A stretch of 64,000 nucleotides of DNA from Burkholderia sp. 8Y (GCF_902506145.1 NZ_LR733519.1:1418158-1482157); one strand, 5' to 3'. Positions 16,623 through 27,465 are shown, numbered from the stretch's first letter. The notes: generated by a model from the sequence alone, not told the origin. Made by a program: numbers and translations.

Positions 16623-17863
16623 GTGGCGAGACGTGACTCGTGGGTGACGTCGCGGCGAAGGCCGCACGTTTGCTTGAGCGTTTTGCCGAAGAGGAGCCAA
16701 AGCGCGAGCGATCCCGTCGATACGGCGCCCAGCACCAGAAAGGCGCTCGCGTAACCGAAGTGTTGCGCGAGCACGCCGCCGAGCGCGGGACTCAGCGCGG
16801 CACCGAGACCCTGCACCGTCATGACCACGCCCTGCCCGACATTCACCCGTCCCGTGCCCTGCAAGAGCCGCACGACCAGCGCAGGCAGCGCGACGCTTTG
16901 CAGCCCCGCGCCGATGCCGTCGAGCGCCTGCACCGGCCAGACGCCCCACGCGGTAAGGAACATCGCGGCGACCACTCCGCGCACTGGCAGCGCGAGAAAC
17001 GTAATGAGCATCACGCCCCAGTAGCCGATTCGCTGTATCAGGCGGTTGGCGAAATACGCCGCGGCAACCATCACGAGTTGAGCGACGACGATGGTCTGGG
17101 CGGTGAACGCGCTCGGATCGCCCTGATGCGCCGCGACGACCGCGAGGCCGTAGAGCGGCAGCATCGCCGCATTGCCCAGATGGAACATGGCGAGCGCCGC
17201 GGCGAGAAGCAGCAAGGGCCGGCAGGTCAACAAGACGCGAAAGCCGCTTGCATGTTCATGCTCATGCTGATGCTCGTTGGATGCCGTGCCTCCGCGACCG
17301 CGCGCACTGTCGTGATCGATCGCGTCGCGCCGGATGAGCAGCGTCGCTATCACCGTCACGGTGCCGAACACGCCGGCGAGCACGAACACCGCGCCGAAGC
17401 CGTATCGCCATCCGAGCCAGCCCGAGAGCGCGGCGCCCACCACGTTGCCCGCATGATTGGCCACCTGATTGCGGCCGAACTGCCGGTCGAAACCCTTCTC
17501 GCGCACGATTCCCAAGGTCACGCCGGCCACGGCCGGACCGAGCGCGGCCCCCGTCACGGCCGTGCAAATCTGCGAAGCCGCCACGATCCGGTAACCATGC
17601 GACAGCCACAGCACGAGTGACGCGAGCGTGGTCATCACCCCGGCGATCACGATGATGCCGCGCTTGTGATGGGTGGCATCGACGAGAGCGCCTGCTGGCG
17701 AGGTCGCGAGCATGCCCGCGATGCCGCCGAGCGTCATGACCGTGCCGATGGCCTCGGGGTGCCAGCCCTGCGCCTGAAGAAAGACGCCGAGAAACGGCCC
17801 GATGCCCGCCTGCACATCGGCCATGAAGAAATTCAGTCCTTCGAGCGCGTACTGAGGATTCAT
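16619..17863 (-). CDS. major facilitator superfamily transporter with His-rich central loop
   Basis: MFS protein of 414 residues with 12 predicted membrane segments. The first half starts with MADVQAGIGPFLGVFLQAQG, and the conserved loop 2-3 motif is GALVDATHHKRG near 60. The central cytoplasmic loop (about 200-212) reads NEHQHEHEHASG, unusually rich in histidine, which suggests metal sensing or binding. Downstream coupling to an ArsB-like ion pump supports an inorganic-ion or metalloid link, but this is inference. The metallophosphoesterase stop lies four bases upstream of this start, so all four genes down to the DMT protein probably share one transcript. Confidence 0.88.
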   Translation of the reverse strand: MNPQYALEGLNFFMADVQAGIGPFLGVFLQAQGWHPEAIGTVMTLGGIAGMLATSPAGALVDATHHKRGIIVIAGVMTTLASLVLWLSHGYRIVAASQICTAVTGAALGPAVAGVTLGIVREKGFDRQFGRNQVANHAGNVVGAALSGWLGWRYGFGAVFVLAGVFGTVTVIATLLIRRDAIDHDSARGRGGTASNEHQHEHEHASGFRVLLTCRPLLLLAAALAMFHLGNAAMLPLYGLAVVAAHQGDPSAFTAQTIVVAQLVMVAAAYFANRLIQRIGYWGVMLITFLALPVRGVVAAMFLTAWGVWPVQALDGIGAGLQSVALPALVVRLLQGTGRVNVGQGVVMTVQGLGAALSPALGGVLAQHFGYASAFLVLGAVSTGSLALWLLFGKTLKQTCGLRRDVTHESRLAT

Positions 17864-17866
17864 GGT

Positions 17867-18982
17867 TCACCAATGACGACCGTTCTTGTTGGGACCGAGC
17901 TGCGAGCCGAGGATGCCGTGCTCGGGCCAGGGTTCGACCGCGTGCGCATCCGTGCCGAGCGCAGCGTGGTGCTTGAGATGCTTCTCCGCATGCCCTGCCG
18001 GTTGCAGGGTGATCGAGTCCTCGCCGCTTCGCCCGTCAGCGGTGCGGGCAGTCACCGTCAACAGCGCCCGGTGGCCTGTCGTTGAAGCCGGGAGAACCGC
18101 TTGCCAGATCCCGGTCTGGTCGGCGCTGCGGGAGAACGAAATCGGCATGCCGTCGAGATGGCCGGTGACGGACACGACATCGTCATCGGAAACCAGCACG
18201 CGCACACGCGTCGCGTCCACGTTTCTGGGCGCGGAGCGGCTGCGATGCAGCCTCCGGTCGGACGGACGCGCGATCATGACGAAGGGCCACGAGGCATCGA
18301 GCGGCTGGAACTTCCAGCTCACGACACCGCTATCCACCGCCGCGACGGAAAATCCCGGGCGACCATCGTCTTCTTCGATCTGTCCGGTCGAACGGGTCGC
18401 TGCGTAGACGACCCAACCGTCGTTGAGCAACTCGTTGTAGTGCGTATGCCCGGTGTCGACCATCGCGACGTTCGCGCGCGCGAACGCCGAAGCCAATGCG
18501 TGTCCATCGGCGATATCGCCGGGATAGGCGTGCATGAAGACGACGGGCGGCTCCGTGTCGCGAGCGGAAGACGCCAGTTCTTGCTCCATCCACTGAAAAT
18601 CAGGACCCGACAGCCTGAAGTCCGGCCCTCCCCGTCCGGCGGATACGACGTCCAGAAAGATGCACCGGTGGCCATTCACGATGCGCGACATCGGCAACGC
18701 CGAGTTCGCAAAGGCGTTGAAGGCGTCGAGATGGCCGGGCTCGTAGTCGTGATCGCCCGGTATCGCATGAAGCGGCAGCTTCGAGCGGGCCACTTCATCG
18801 GCTATCTTGCGGTACTGTTCGGGCGTGCCGTTGTTCGCGTTGTCGCCCGGAAGAAACGCGAAGTTCACCCGGTCCGACAAGTGGCGATTGACCAGGCGGA
18901 TCATCGACCTCAGATGATCGAGACTCTCGTACTGGTCGTCGCCCGAGGCATGAAGGTCCCCGAAGTGCACCCAACTCAACAT
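17867..18982 (-). CDS. calcineurin-like metallophosphoesterase
   Basis: A 371-residue protein. The N-terminal 240 residues form a dimetal phosphoesterase domain with all five signature blocks: FGDLHASG near 7, LPGDNANNG near 45, PGDHD near 75, the His of VFMHAYPGD near 152 and DTGHTHYNELL near 180. The C-terminal 120 residues form a beta-rich domain of unknown role with no catalytic motif. No signal peptide is seen, so it should be cytoplasmic. Similar proteins act on cyclic nucleotides, nucleotides or phospholipids; the substrate cannot be told here. It heads the MFS/ArsB-like/DMT run. Confidence 0.88.
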   Translation of the reverse strand: MLSWVHFGDLHASGDDQYESLDHLRSMIRLVNRHLSDRVNFAFLPGDNANNGTPEQYRKIADEVARSKLPLHAIPGDHDYEPGHLDAFNAFANSALPMSRIVNGHRCIFLDVVSAGRGGPDFRLSGPDFQWMEQELASSARDTEPPVVFMHAYPGDIADGHALASAFARANVAMVDTGHTHYNELLNDGWVVYAATRSTGQIEEDDGRPGFSVAAVDSGVVSWKFQPLDASWPFVMIARPSDRRLHRSRSAPRNVDATRVRVLVSDDDVVSVTGHLDGMPISFSRSADQTGIWQAVLPASTTGHRALLTVTARTADGRSGEDSITLQPAGHAEKHLKHHAALGTDAHAVEPWPEHGILGSQLGPNKNGRHW

Positions 18983-19014
18983 GACACATGCTCCTTGAAC
19001 GAATGGAAGCCTCG

Positions 19015-19566
19015 TCAGGCCGCTTCGGGGGCGTCGATGAGTTCGGCTATTTCATCGACTTCGATCGTGCGACCGCGGCGGTTCTTCACGCCGCGTCCCC
19101 AGGCGTGAGCGTGCGCGCCCGGACTCAGGTAAGCCGCCAGCTCGGCTGCGGCATGAGGCGGCATGCGCAGCGACGTGTCATCGTCCAGCAAGGCCCCGCG
19201 TAGTTCGCCCTTCGGACCGAAGAGAGAAAGCACCACTTCGCCGAAGCCTTCCATCGGTTTGCGTTCGACCTGCGGCTTGTGATGCTTCTCGCCGCTCGCA
19301 TCCGGACCGTCGTCGAGAATCACCACGCCGCGGCGGGTGGTCAGGGAAACGGCGGCGATCATGTCTGCATGGCGAGGCTTGACGCCGCGCACGCTCACTA
19401 CATCGCCCAGCGCGACATGCCGCGCGAGTTGCTTCGACAAATGCGGAGGAAAGTGAACCTGACGTGAGACGATGACGAGGCCGTCGATTTCACCGTAAGA
19501 ATTCAATAGAAAGCGCGTGACTTGGCCGCGTGTTTCGGGAAGGCTTGCAGGGTCGATCCAATGCAT
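19015..19566 (-). CDS. conserved protein with two OB-like repeats, paralogue of the adjacent lipoprotein
   Basis: A 183-residue soluble protein without a signal peptide. It is built of two similar units. The first has GQVTRFLLNSYGEIDGLVIV, then HFPPHLSKQLARHVALGDVV; the second has LFGPKGELRGALLDDDTSLR, then MPPHAAAELAAYLSPGAH. Each unit pairs a beta strand run with the (F/M)PPH block and a GDxVxVxG-like strand, suggesting small OB-type barrels. The same pattern recurs in the next gene upstream (19617-20399), which adds a lipoprotein signal, so the two are paralogues. Function is unknown. The start at 19566 is chosen because the repeat begins directly after it. Confidence 0.75.
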   Translation of the reverse strand: MHWIDPASLPETRGQVTRFLLNSYGEIDGLVIVSRQVHFPPHLSKQLARHVALGDVVSVRGVKPRHADMIAAVSLTTRRGVVILDDGPDASGEKHHKPQVERKPMEGFGEVVLSLFGPKGELRGALLDDDTSLRMPPHAAAELAAYLSPGAHAHAWGRGVKNRRGRTIEVDEIAELIDAPEAA

Positions 19567-19616
19567 GTTCGTTATCCTTACTAAGTGCGAGTGATAGATG
19601 ATTGCGACAGCCCGCG

Positions 19617-20399
19617 TTAAGGCGTGCGCGACGAGCGGTCGTAAAGCGGCGTCAGATTGCCCGGCGTGCCGAATGCCGTCGCCTGAAGCGCGGTGCCGTA
19701 TTGATTGCGCGTGCCGTAGCCTTGCGCGGATACCCTCGCGCCGGCGCGGACCAGCGCCGGGAACCGTTGAGCCACGGGTGGCGTGAGCTTGATGACCGTG
19801 CCATCGGACAGGATCACGCCATCGGGTTCGCCGCGGGGCGCACTCGTGACGCGCGCGACCTGTCCTTGCGCGCTTAGGCGCGAGAGTCCTTCCGCGCGTG
19901 CGTCGCGGGGCCACGCCGGTGCGCCGCGCATCGGCGGCTCGTCGATCACTTGCCGACCGCTCGGTGTATCGACGATGCGTTGCGCCGCGAAGCTGCCGTC
20001 TCCGTCGCGCCGGCCAATCACTTGTACGCGATCGCCTCGGCGAACGACCGAAGTCAGTTGTGCGCTCATATGCGGAGGAAAGCGCACAAGTGTCCCGTCG
20101 TCGGTCATGAAGCCGTCGACATCGCCGTCCGGATTAGTGAGGAAGCGCGCGACGGTGCCCTGCGTGGTCGCCGTCGAAGCGGCGTCGGCAAGCGGTGTCG
20201 GCGCTGCGCCCGGACGTGGCGGCGCAGGCGGAGGCATCGGCGCGCCCGCGACGGCAGGCGGCGGAGCGTCGGACGCTACAGGTCGCGGTGGCGGCGTTCC
20301 AGCAGACGGCGGTGGAACTTGCGCTGCGCAGCCGGCGCTCGCCGCGAGCAGGACCGCAAGCACGGCGCTTCTCGGGCTGGGATATCGAGTTGATTGCAT
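19617..20399 (-). CDS. proline-rich lipoprotein with two OB-like repeats
   Basis: A 260-residue probable outer- or inner-membrane lipoprotein. The N-terminal hydrophobic stretch ends in the lipobox LAASAGC (lipidated Cys near 24). A flexible segment rich in Pro and Ala follows (25-75). Then come two repeats: GTVARFLTNPDGDVDGFMTD with VRFPPHMSAQLTSVVRRGDR (80-125) and GQVARVTSAPRGEPDGVILS with IKLTPPVAQRFPALVRAGAR (175-225). It resembles the 183-residue gene just downstream. Two-component genes lie just upstream in the same direction, but a hairpin separates them. Function is unknown; an envelope role is likely. Confidence 0.8.
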   Translation of the reverse strand: MQSTRYPSPRSAVLAVLLAASAGCAAQVPPPSAGTPPPRPVASDAPPPAVAGAPMPPPAPPRPGAAPTPLADAASTATTQGTVARFLTNPDGDVDGFMTDDGTLVRFPPHMSAQLTSVVRRGDRVQVIGRRDGDGSFAAQRIVDTPSGRQVIDEPPMRGAPAWPRDARAEGLSRLSAQGQVARVTSAPRGEPDGVILSDGTVIKLTPPVAQRFPALVRAGARVSAQGYGTRNQYGTALQATAFGTPGNLTPLYDRSSRTP

Positions 20400-20499
20400 G
20401 ATTCACTCCTTACGCTTGACGAGGAGTGATCTGCAAGGGCTATGCCATTCGAAAAACGCCGATAAATCAATACGCCACGCGCGACAAGCAGCTCGATGT

Positions 20500-20536
20500 G
20501 TCAAGGAACCCGACAGCGCATGTCCGGTTCCTTGAC
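20500..20536. terminator. hairpin after the NtrC-type regulator gene
   Basis: Two 15-base arms (20500-20514 and 20522-20536) pair with one mismatch around a 7-base loop. It lies four bases beyond the stop codon of the response regulator on the minus strand. No clear T run follows, so termination would need help or it may protect mRNA ends. Confidence 0.55.
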
Positions 20537-20540
20537 GACT

Positions 20541-21907
<1,367 letters not shown>

Positions 21908-21923
<16 letters not shown>

Positions 21924-23392
21924 GGCAAGTCGATTACAAAGCGCGTCACGTTGGAATCGTCGGCAAGGTAAGCGCGGCCGCCATGCGCCGACGCTATCTC
22001 ACGCACGACAGCGAGACCGAGACCCGACCCTTCGGGCCGGCCGGTCACGAACGGCTCGAAGATCCGCTCCCGCTCGGCCAGGGCCACGCCGGCTCCATTA
22101 TCGATGACTTCCAGCCTGAGCCTTTCGCCCTCTTGCGCTTCGACACCATATGCGCGAACCGTCACATTGCCGCCTGACGGCGCGTGCCTGAGCGCATTCA
22201 CGAGGAAATTGTCGAGCGCGCGCGCGAGTTGCGCCGGATCGAAGACAGGCTGCGTCTTGCTATCTGCGACTTCCACACTCAGCGCGACATGCCTGGTCTC
22301 AGCGCGCGATTCATGCGTATGAACGATATCGTCGAGCCAGGCGCGCAGATCGACTTCGCGCGCGTGCACCGTCACGGATTGCGTCAGCGCGAGCAGGCTC
22401 GTCACCTGCGACTCGATGCGTCCCACTTGCTGGATGATCGTCCTCAACGCGGCTTCGCGGCGCGCGCCGTCGCCGGCCAGCGCGTTCTCCGCTTTGAGAC
22501 GCATCGCGCCCGCCGGGTTGCGGATCTCATGCGCGAACTGCGCGGCCATCTTTCCCAGCATGCTGAACCGTTCCTCCAGTGCGAGCTTCCGGTTCAGCGC
22601 GTCGGCGTCGCGCTTGAGCCGCTGGGCGCGGTCGGCGTAACGGTTGAGAGCATCGACGATCTGATCGAGATCGCGCTCGCCGATGCGCTCGAGCCGTTTG
22701 CCGCGTTCGAATTCGCCGCCGGGCGCGAGCGCCTGTTCCAGCAGCGTGAGGTTCTGTCGCCAGCGCTTGAGGGTCAAGGCGAGAAACAACGCGAGAACGA
22801 CGATGACGGCCAGCACACTCACAAGAATGGCGGTGGCGCGCTCGCCGTACGGTCCGAGCGGGGGGCGTGCACGCGTGAGCGTCCATGCGAACAGCGCCGC
22901 GTGACGCGGCACGGGGCAGGCCACCGCGAGCACCGCGTCCGTTCCGCTCGACACGGTTTCCGCGTGCAGCGCTCCGGCGCTCGATGCGCTCTTGAGCGTA
23001 CGAAGAATGAGCGGCGTCTCCGCCTCGGGAATGTCGCGCTTGACGCCGCTGCCTCCATAGGTAGGAAATGCGTATGCGATGAAGCCGTTGGACGCGTTCG
23101 ACGGCGGCTGGCTGGTCCAGAAGCCGCCTTCGACGCCATCGGTCTGGACGAGTACGAGATCGAGCACCGCGTGCATCAGGTCGAGATTCGTTTCGCCGGA
23201 ACGCTGCATCGACAGGTCATAGCGCGACGCCACTGCCGTGCACGCAGCCTCCGCTTGCTGCCTCGCGGCCACGACACGCTCGCTGAGCGCCGATGACAAC
23301 ATGAGCCATACCGCGACGCTCAACAGACCGCACAGCACGGCGATCAAAGTCCAGAGCGTGAGAAGCTGCGTGGAAAACGACGGTCTCGGCAT
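21908..23392 (-). CDS. membrane sensor histidine kinase
   Basis: Partner of the NtrC-type regulator, 494 residues from the ATG at 23392 (a TTG 18 bases earlier is possible). It has two membrane segments (about 10-35 and 185-210) enclosing a periplasmic sensor domain of about 150 residues with no recognised fold, then a HAMP-like linker. The H-box is MAAQFAHEIRNPAGAMRL near 290 with the phospho-His. HATPase motifs are NFLVNALRHAPSGG near 400, VIDNGAGVAL and GSGLGLAVVREIA. The DctB/ZraS-like layout suggests sensing of an external small molecule. The IS630 element lies about 75 bases upstream of its start, so its promoter may be affected. Confidence 0.9.
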
Positions 23393-23549
23393 GAGAGGAT
23401 CATGGGGCAAACGGGGGTGGCGGCCTGTGAAGCAAGTCCTTTGCCAAGCGGACCGTGCATGGGCCTAGTGTCCCGAGTTAAAAATTCATTGAATGATGCC
23501 GACCACGTACCAAAGTGTTCTGTGTGGCACTTGATGCGAGGAGGCAGGG

Positions 23550-24644
23550 ATGAGCGGACGGCCCAAAGGGGAACTGGTGCTGAGCGAATCGGAGCGCAAA
23601 GAACTGCAAGCACTGACATTGCGACGCAAGACCGCACAGGCCCTCGCATTGCGGGCCCGCATCGTGTTGGCCTGTGCCGATGGACTGGACAACAGGAGTG
23701 TCGCGGCGAAACAGCGGGTCACTCAGCAAACGGTGTCGAAGTGGCGGGCGCGGTTCGTCATGAATCGTCTGGACGGACTGCTCGATGCGCCTCGGCCCGG
23801 CGCGCCGAGAACGATTGATGATGCGCGCGTCGATGCGGTTATTGCAAAGACGCTTGAGTCCGTGCCTGTCGGCGCAACTCACTGGAGCACGCGCACGATG
23901 GCTCGTGAGATGAAACTGTCGCAAACGGCGGTCACGCGGATCTGGCGTGCTTTTGGTTTGCAGCCGCATCGGCAGGAAACGTTCAAACTCTCCAGTGATC
24001 CGATGTTCGTCGACAAGGTTCGAGATATCGTCGGGCTTTATCCGGATCCGCCGCTTAAGGCCATGGTGTTGTGCGTGGACGAAAAGAGCCAGATTCAGGC
24101 GCTCGATCGCACGCAACCCATGTTGCCGTTGGCACCCGGCATCGCTGAACGACGCACGCACGATTACATGCGTCACGGCACGACCACGCTGTTCGCGGCG
24201 CTGGACATCGCGACTGGCGAGGTGATCGGCGAGGTACATCGGCGCCATCGCAGCAGCGAATTCGTGCGTTTTCTGCGCACCATCGAAGCCAGCGTGCCGT
24301 CGCACCTGGATGTGCATCTGGTGATGGACAACTATGGCACGCACAAAACGCCCTCGATCAAAGCCTGGTTCGCCCGTCATCCCCGCTTCCATGTTCACTT
24401 CACGCCCACCTCGGCGTCGTGGCTTAATCAGGTCGAACGATGGTTCGCCTCGCTCACTGAAAAATACCTTCGACGCGGTACGCATCGCTCGACACGTCAA
24501 CTCGAAGACGCGATCCGTCAATACCTGGAGATCTATAACGCCAATCCACAGCCGTTCTCTTGGAGCAAGTCGGCTGATGAGATTCTGGCCAGTCTCGAAC
24601 GGTTCTGTATGCGGGTCACGAAGGCCGCGGGCGAAGCATCATGA
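23550..24644 (+). CDS. IS630-family DDE transposase
   Basis: A 364-residue transposase. An N-terminal helix-turn-helix pair (about 10-115, including [20 protein letters not shown] and [18 protein letters not shown]) binds the ends. The DDE catalytic core is [17 protein letters not shown] (first Asp near 176), [15 protein letters not shown] (second Asp near 262) and [13 protein letters not shown] (Glu near 298). The length is normal. The start at 23550 is preceded by AGGAGG at 23537. Its stop overlaps the start of the DUF6429 gene (ATGA), so the passenger is translationally coupled. Confidence 0.95.
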   Translation: MSGRPKGELVLSESERKELQALTLRRKTAQALALRARIVLACADGLDNRSVAAKQRVTQQTVSKWRARFVMNRLDGLLDAPRPGAPRTIDDARVDAVIAKTLESVPVGATHWSTRTMAREMKLSQTAVTRIWRAFGLQPHRQETFKLSSDPMFVDKVRDIVGLYPDPPLKAMVLCVDEKSQIQALDRTQPMLPLAPGIAERRTHDYMRHGTTTLFAALDIATGEVIGEVHRRHRSSEFVRFLRTIEASVPSHLDVHLVMDNYGTHKTPSIKAWFARHPRFHVHFTPTSASWLNQVERWFASLTEKYLRRGTHRSTRQLEDAIRQYLEIYNANPQPFSWSKSADEILASLERFCMRVTKAAGEAS

Positions 24645-24883
24645 ACATCAACACCGACGCAATTGATGAAGTCGCCTTGGCACTTCTCTACCTGACCCTG
24701 CATGCCCGATACCGTGCATGGAAGGGTTTCGACCGGGATGTACTGAACCGGCTCTACGAACGAGGTTTCATCGAAGACCCGGTCAACAAGACGAAGTCCG
24801 TGATCTTTACCGAAGAAGGATTGCGCGAGTCCGAGCGGCTCTTTAATCAACATTTCGTCATTCCAGAAAGACCGGGAAATTGA
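24641..24883 (+). CDS. DUF6429 family protein, IS630 passenger
   Basis: An 80-residue soluble protein starting [20 protein letters not shown], with [20 protein letters not shown] and the closing [16 protein letters not shown]. The fold looks like a winged helix. The family is common as a passenger next to transposases. It overlaps the transposase stop by four bases and ends one base inside the right inverted repeat, so it is part of the element. Its function is unknown; a role in transposition control is possible. Confidence 0.85.
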   Translation: MNINTDAIDEVALALLYLTLHARYRAWKGFDRDVLNRLYERGFIEDPVNKTKSVIFTEEGLRESERLFNQHFVIPERPGN

Positions 24884-25134
24884 TTCAACGAACTTCTAAC
24901 TCACGACACTAGTTTCGCACAGGGGATCGCGCGCCGAGAAGCTGCAGCCCGAGTTACTCGTCCACGCGATTCGCTGCGGTCAATCACTCGCTATTGAGTC
25001 TAGGCGCTCGCCGACTGGTGTTCTTTTCGTCTCGTACATTCGGCGGCAGCAATACACATTGACATCGCGATCTCGACGCACTACACATTGGGCGTCTCGT
25101 GCTGTCATCGTCTTTTCGACCAAAGGAGCTGGCC

Positions 25135-25503
25135 ATGCTGCAGATGAGACCGCTTGACCCTTCCTTCCCTATCGAGCGTCAACTTTCCATCGACGCTGCC
25201 CCTGTCGTCCTGGTGAATGTCTTCATGCTGGAACCGGCCGACGAGCAGACGTTTCTAAAAGCCTGGCAGGACGACGCGGCATTCATGAAGCAACAGCCGG
25301 GCTTCATTTCGACGCAACTTCACCGCGCAGTCGGGGAGAGTCCCACCTATTTGAACTACGCCGTCTGGGAGTCGAATGCCCACTTTCGAGCGGCATTCGG
25401 TCATCCGGATTTCAGAGCGAGCCTCGCCGCTTACCCCTCGTCTGCGATGACTTCACCGCATCTCTTTCAGAAGGTCGCAGTGCCGGGCATCTGCGTCGGA
25501 TAG
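25135..25503 (+). CDS. antibiotic biosynthesis monooxygenase (ABM) domain protein
   Basis: A 122-residue protein with one dimeric alpha-beta ABM fold: VVLVNVFMLEPADEQTFLKAW near 26, MKQQPGFISTQLHRAVGESP near 52 and YLNYAVWESNAHFRAAFGHP near 73. Relatives include quinone monooxygenases and haem-degrading or cofactor-free oxygenases, and many act in stress protection. The ATG at 25135 has AAAGGAG seven bases upstream and is preferred to the in-frame upstream start at 25099. It stands alone; the nearest intact genes are IS parts. Confidence 0.85.
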   Translation: MLQMRPLDPSFPIERQLSIDAAPVVLVNVFMLEPADEQTFLKAWQDDAAFMKQQPGFISTQLHRAVGESPTYLNYAVWESNAHFRAAFGHPDFRASLAAYPSSAMTSPHLFQKVAVPGICVG

Positions 25504-25889
25504 GATCGATTGGTGGCCTTGGTGAATCTCGACGTGATCGAGATCCACACGGTCAGTGCGCGAATCGGGTTTTGCAGACTGATGCGTGCGTAAGCGGCCG
25601 TTGGCGAGCTCAATCAATCGGCCAGTTTCATCCATTGGGTCGCTATAGCTCTTCAACGCGACGTTAGCAGCGTCAGCACGGGCGGAAGGACTGTCAGTCG
25701 GCCATTGCTGACGTTTAGATGTAGGCTTGGGTATGTCGGTTCTACAACGCTCTCCGGCCGTTCCCACCAAATCGGCCGTGAGCGACGCGTTTCGCCACCG
25801 CCAATGCGTACTTGCGACCCTGAGTTGCCATTCAGGCTCACGCAACGAGGACGGCGGCTTCCGATGGTACAACCGACACTCGCAGACAG
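25504..25889. other. no gene seen; start of a remnant zone
   Basis: Several frames are open on both strands, but none shows a known domain or a ribosome site with sensible codon use. The right end runs into the transposase remnant. Confidence 0.5.
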
Positions 25890-26219
25890 ATTTAGTGCGG
25901 CCAAGTACGCGCCATCGCAGAGCGGCTGGTGGCGCGCTATCGTGAGCATGGACTGCCAGGCGTCGCGTCGGGCAAGCGGGGCCAACCGGGCAATCGCAAG
26001 CGCGACGATGCTTTGGCACAGCGCGCCGTGAGCATTATCCGAGAGCGCTACGCCGACTTCGGCCCGACTTTGGCGCGCGAGAAGCTTGACGAATGCCACG
26101 GCATCCGGCTTGCCAAGGAAACGGTGCGGGACATTCTGACTCGCCTCCCGGCCCACAAAGCAAGCGACATCGCAACATTGCTGCCTCATAACTGGCAGCC
26201 TCTCGCGCCTGTCGAGTAA
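25890..26219 (+). pseudogene. transposase remnant: ISNCY-type front joined to an IS66-type tail
   Basis: The first 75 codons (IAERLVARYREHGLPG, then IRERYADFGPTLAREKLDE and GIRLAKETVR) match the helix-turn-helix front of ISNCY-type transposases. After about 26130 the frame continues without a break into [20 protein letters not shown] followed by WQPLAPVE, which is the conserved C-terminal end of IS66 TnpC. Two unrelated transposases are thus fused in frame by deletion or recombination. Neither catalytic domain is present. Confidence 0.6.
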
Positions 26220-26274
26220 TCCATCGTTCGTCAAGACGGGTTCGCTGGCCGCTTACCGAAGCTACAAAGTCCAA

Positions 26275-26568
26275 AGCGACTTGCGAATCGGTGTCGTCGC
26301 TTGTGGCTACGCCGACGGCTATCCGCGGCATGCACCGACTGGCACACCTATCTCGGTGGAAGGACTTTTGACGCGCACGGTGCGCCGCGTCTCGATGGAC
26401 ATGCTCACCGTAGACCTGACGCCTTGTCCGCACGCGGGGGTTGGTTCCGACGTCGAACTCTGGGGTGAGAAGATAATGATTGATGACATTGCATCATCTT
26501 CCGGCACGATTGGATACGAGCTCATGTGCGGATTGGCGCTGCGCGCTCCGGTGACCGCAACGCCATAA
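26275..26568 (+). pseudogene. C-terminal fragment of alanine racemase
   Basis: About 97 codons reading [16 protein letters not shown]-like residues (here [19 protein letters not shown]), [30 protein letters not shown] and [16 protein letters not shown]. These are the C-terminal beta domain of alanine racemase, including the catalytic-Tyr-side MDM motif and the closing GYELMC. The PLP-binding barrel (about 230 residues, with the active Lys) is absent. It is directly preceded by the transposase remnant, so a rearrangement removed the rest. A functional racemase must be encoded elsewhere. Confidence 0.75.
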
Positions 26569-27234
26569 GAAGGGATGGGCGCTCGTTCGAGAACACGGAA
26601 TCCGAATGTAATTAACGCACCGTCGAGACGGTGCCAGGGCCGAGGAGCGTTCTTAGCAAGCGCCGGTGCAGTGCTCCCGGATCCGAGCGGGCGCACACGA
26701 TCCCATTGTTGAAAACGCCACACGGTGTTGCTTTGAACCGGGCATATTCGATGAAGGCTCAAGAAACGGCGCCTGGCTTTGGTTATGACCGATGTACGAG
26801 TGACTGCTTCGAGTTAGCAATGCAGTTCGGCCTGTCGGCCTTGGGGACATCGGTCAGAAAACAGATAGCGGATAGCAGATGACGTTCCTCAGCGGCGACT
26901 CGGCCGTGCGGCACAGTCATTCGGCGTGATCCCGTTTACTCGTCTACTGCTCGATTCCCGCTGATTGAGTAGCATATGCGTGAATGGCATCGCCTCCCAA
27001 GTGAAACCTCAATAGATGGAAGTTCGTCGGATGACGGTGATGGTGTCACTCCGCAGGGACGAAACCGTCGTGTCCGACGCATCTTCTGCTCTGATGAAGT
27101 AGGGAGAGGCTAGCCTCGAGCGTCTCCCCTGCCCACCCGGCAACCCGTGCCCTAGTCAGAGAGTTACTCGAGACAAGGGGGATTTGTCGAAAACGCCACG
27201 GCAGTGCCAGGCGCTCCGATTTGTGACGCGCGGC
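26569..27234. other. 666 bases without a recognisable gene
   Basis: Short frames only. Nothing with a known domain, no tRNA-like fold and no clear terminator. It lies between the racemase fragment and a small minus-strand gene. Confidence 0.5.
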
Positions 27235-27465
27235 TCAGAGGTCCCGGTCTTCAGTGCTCTGCCAGTGCGCCGTCTCGCGCTTGTCAGTGATGCGCACCTT
27301 CGCCAGCATCGGAACATAGCCGCGCAATTTGGCTTCTCTTATCGCCCGCGCTTCAGAGAGGAAAGTCTCATGCGAGACGCGGCTTCCATCATGAAATTCG
27401 AGCTTATAGCCATCGATAGGGCCATAACGTCCTTTCGGCACGGGCTCAACGTAGACGTCCTGCAT
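27235..27465 (-). CDS. small conserved hypothetical protein
   Basis: A 76-residue soluble protein, MQDVYVEPVPKGRYGPIDGY at the N-terminus, then LEFHDGSRVSHETFLSEARA and a Lys/Arg-rich end with KVRITDK. The start has an excellent ribosome site (GGAGGA, six bases upstream), which supports real translation in a zone otherwise full of remnants. The composition resembles small DUF2188-like proteins of Burkholderia, but the family is not certain. No role can be assigned. Confidence 0.65.
   Translation of the reverse strand: MQDVYVEPVPKGRYGPIDGYKLEFHDGSRVSHETFLSEARAIREAKLRGYVPMLAKVRITDKRETAHWQSTEDRDL

Larger units (their letters stand above)
23468..24909 (+). mobile_element. complete IS630-family insertion sequence
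   Basis: A 1442-bp element bounded by imperfect 27-base inverted repeats: 23468-23494 starting GTGTCCCGAGTTA, and 24883-24909, whose complement starts GTGTCGTGAGTTAG (22 of 27 match). A TA dinucleotide flanks each end (23466-23467 and 24910-24911), and the sequence on both sides is CTAG, fitting the TA target duplication of IS630/Tc1 elements. It carries an intact transposase and an overlapping DUF6429 gene. It looks structurally complete and so may be mobile. Confidence 0.9.
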
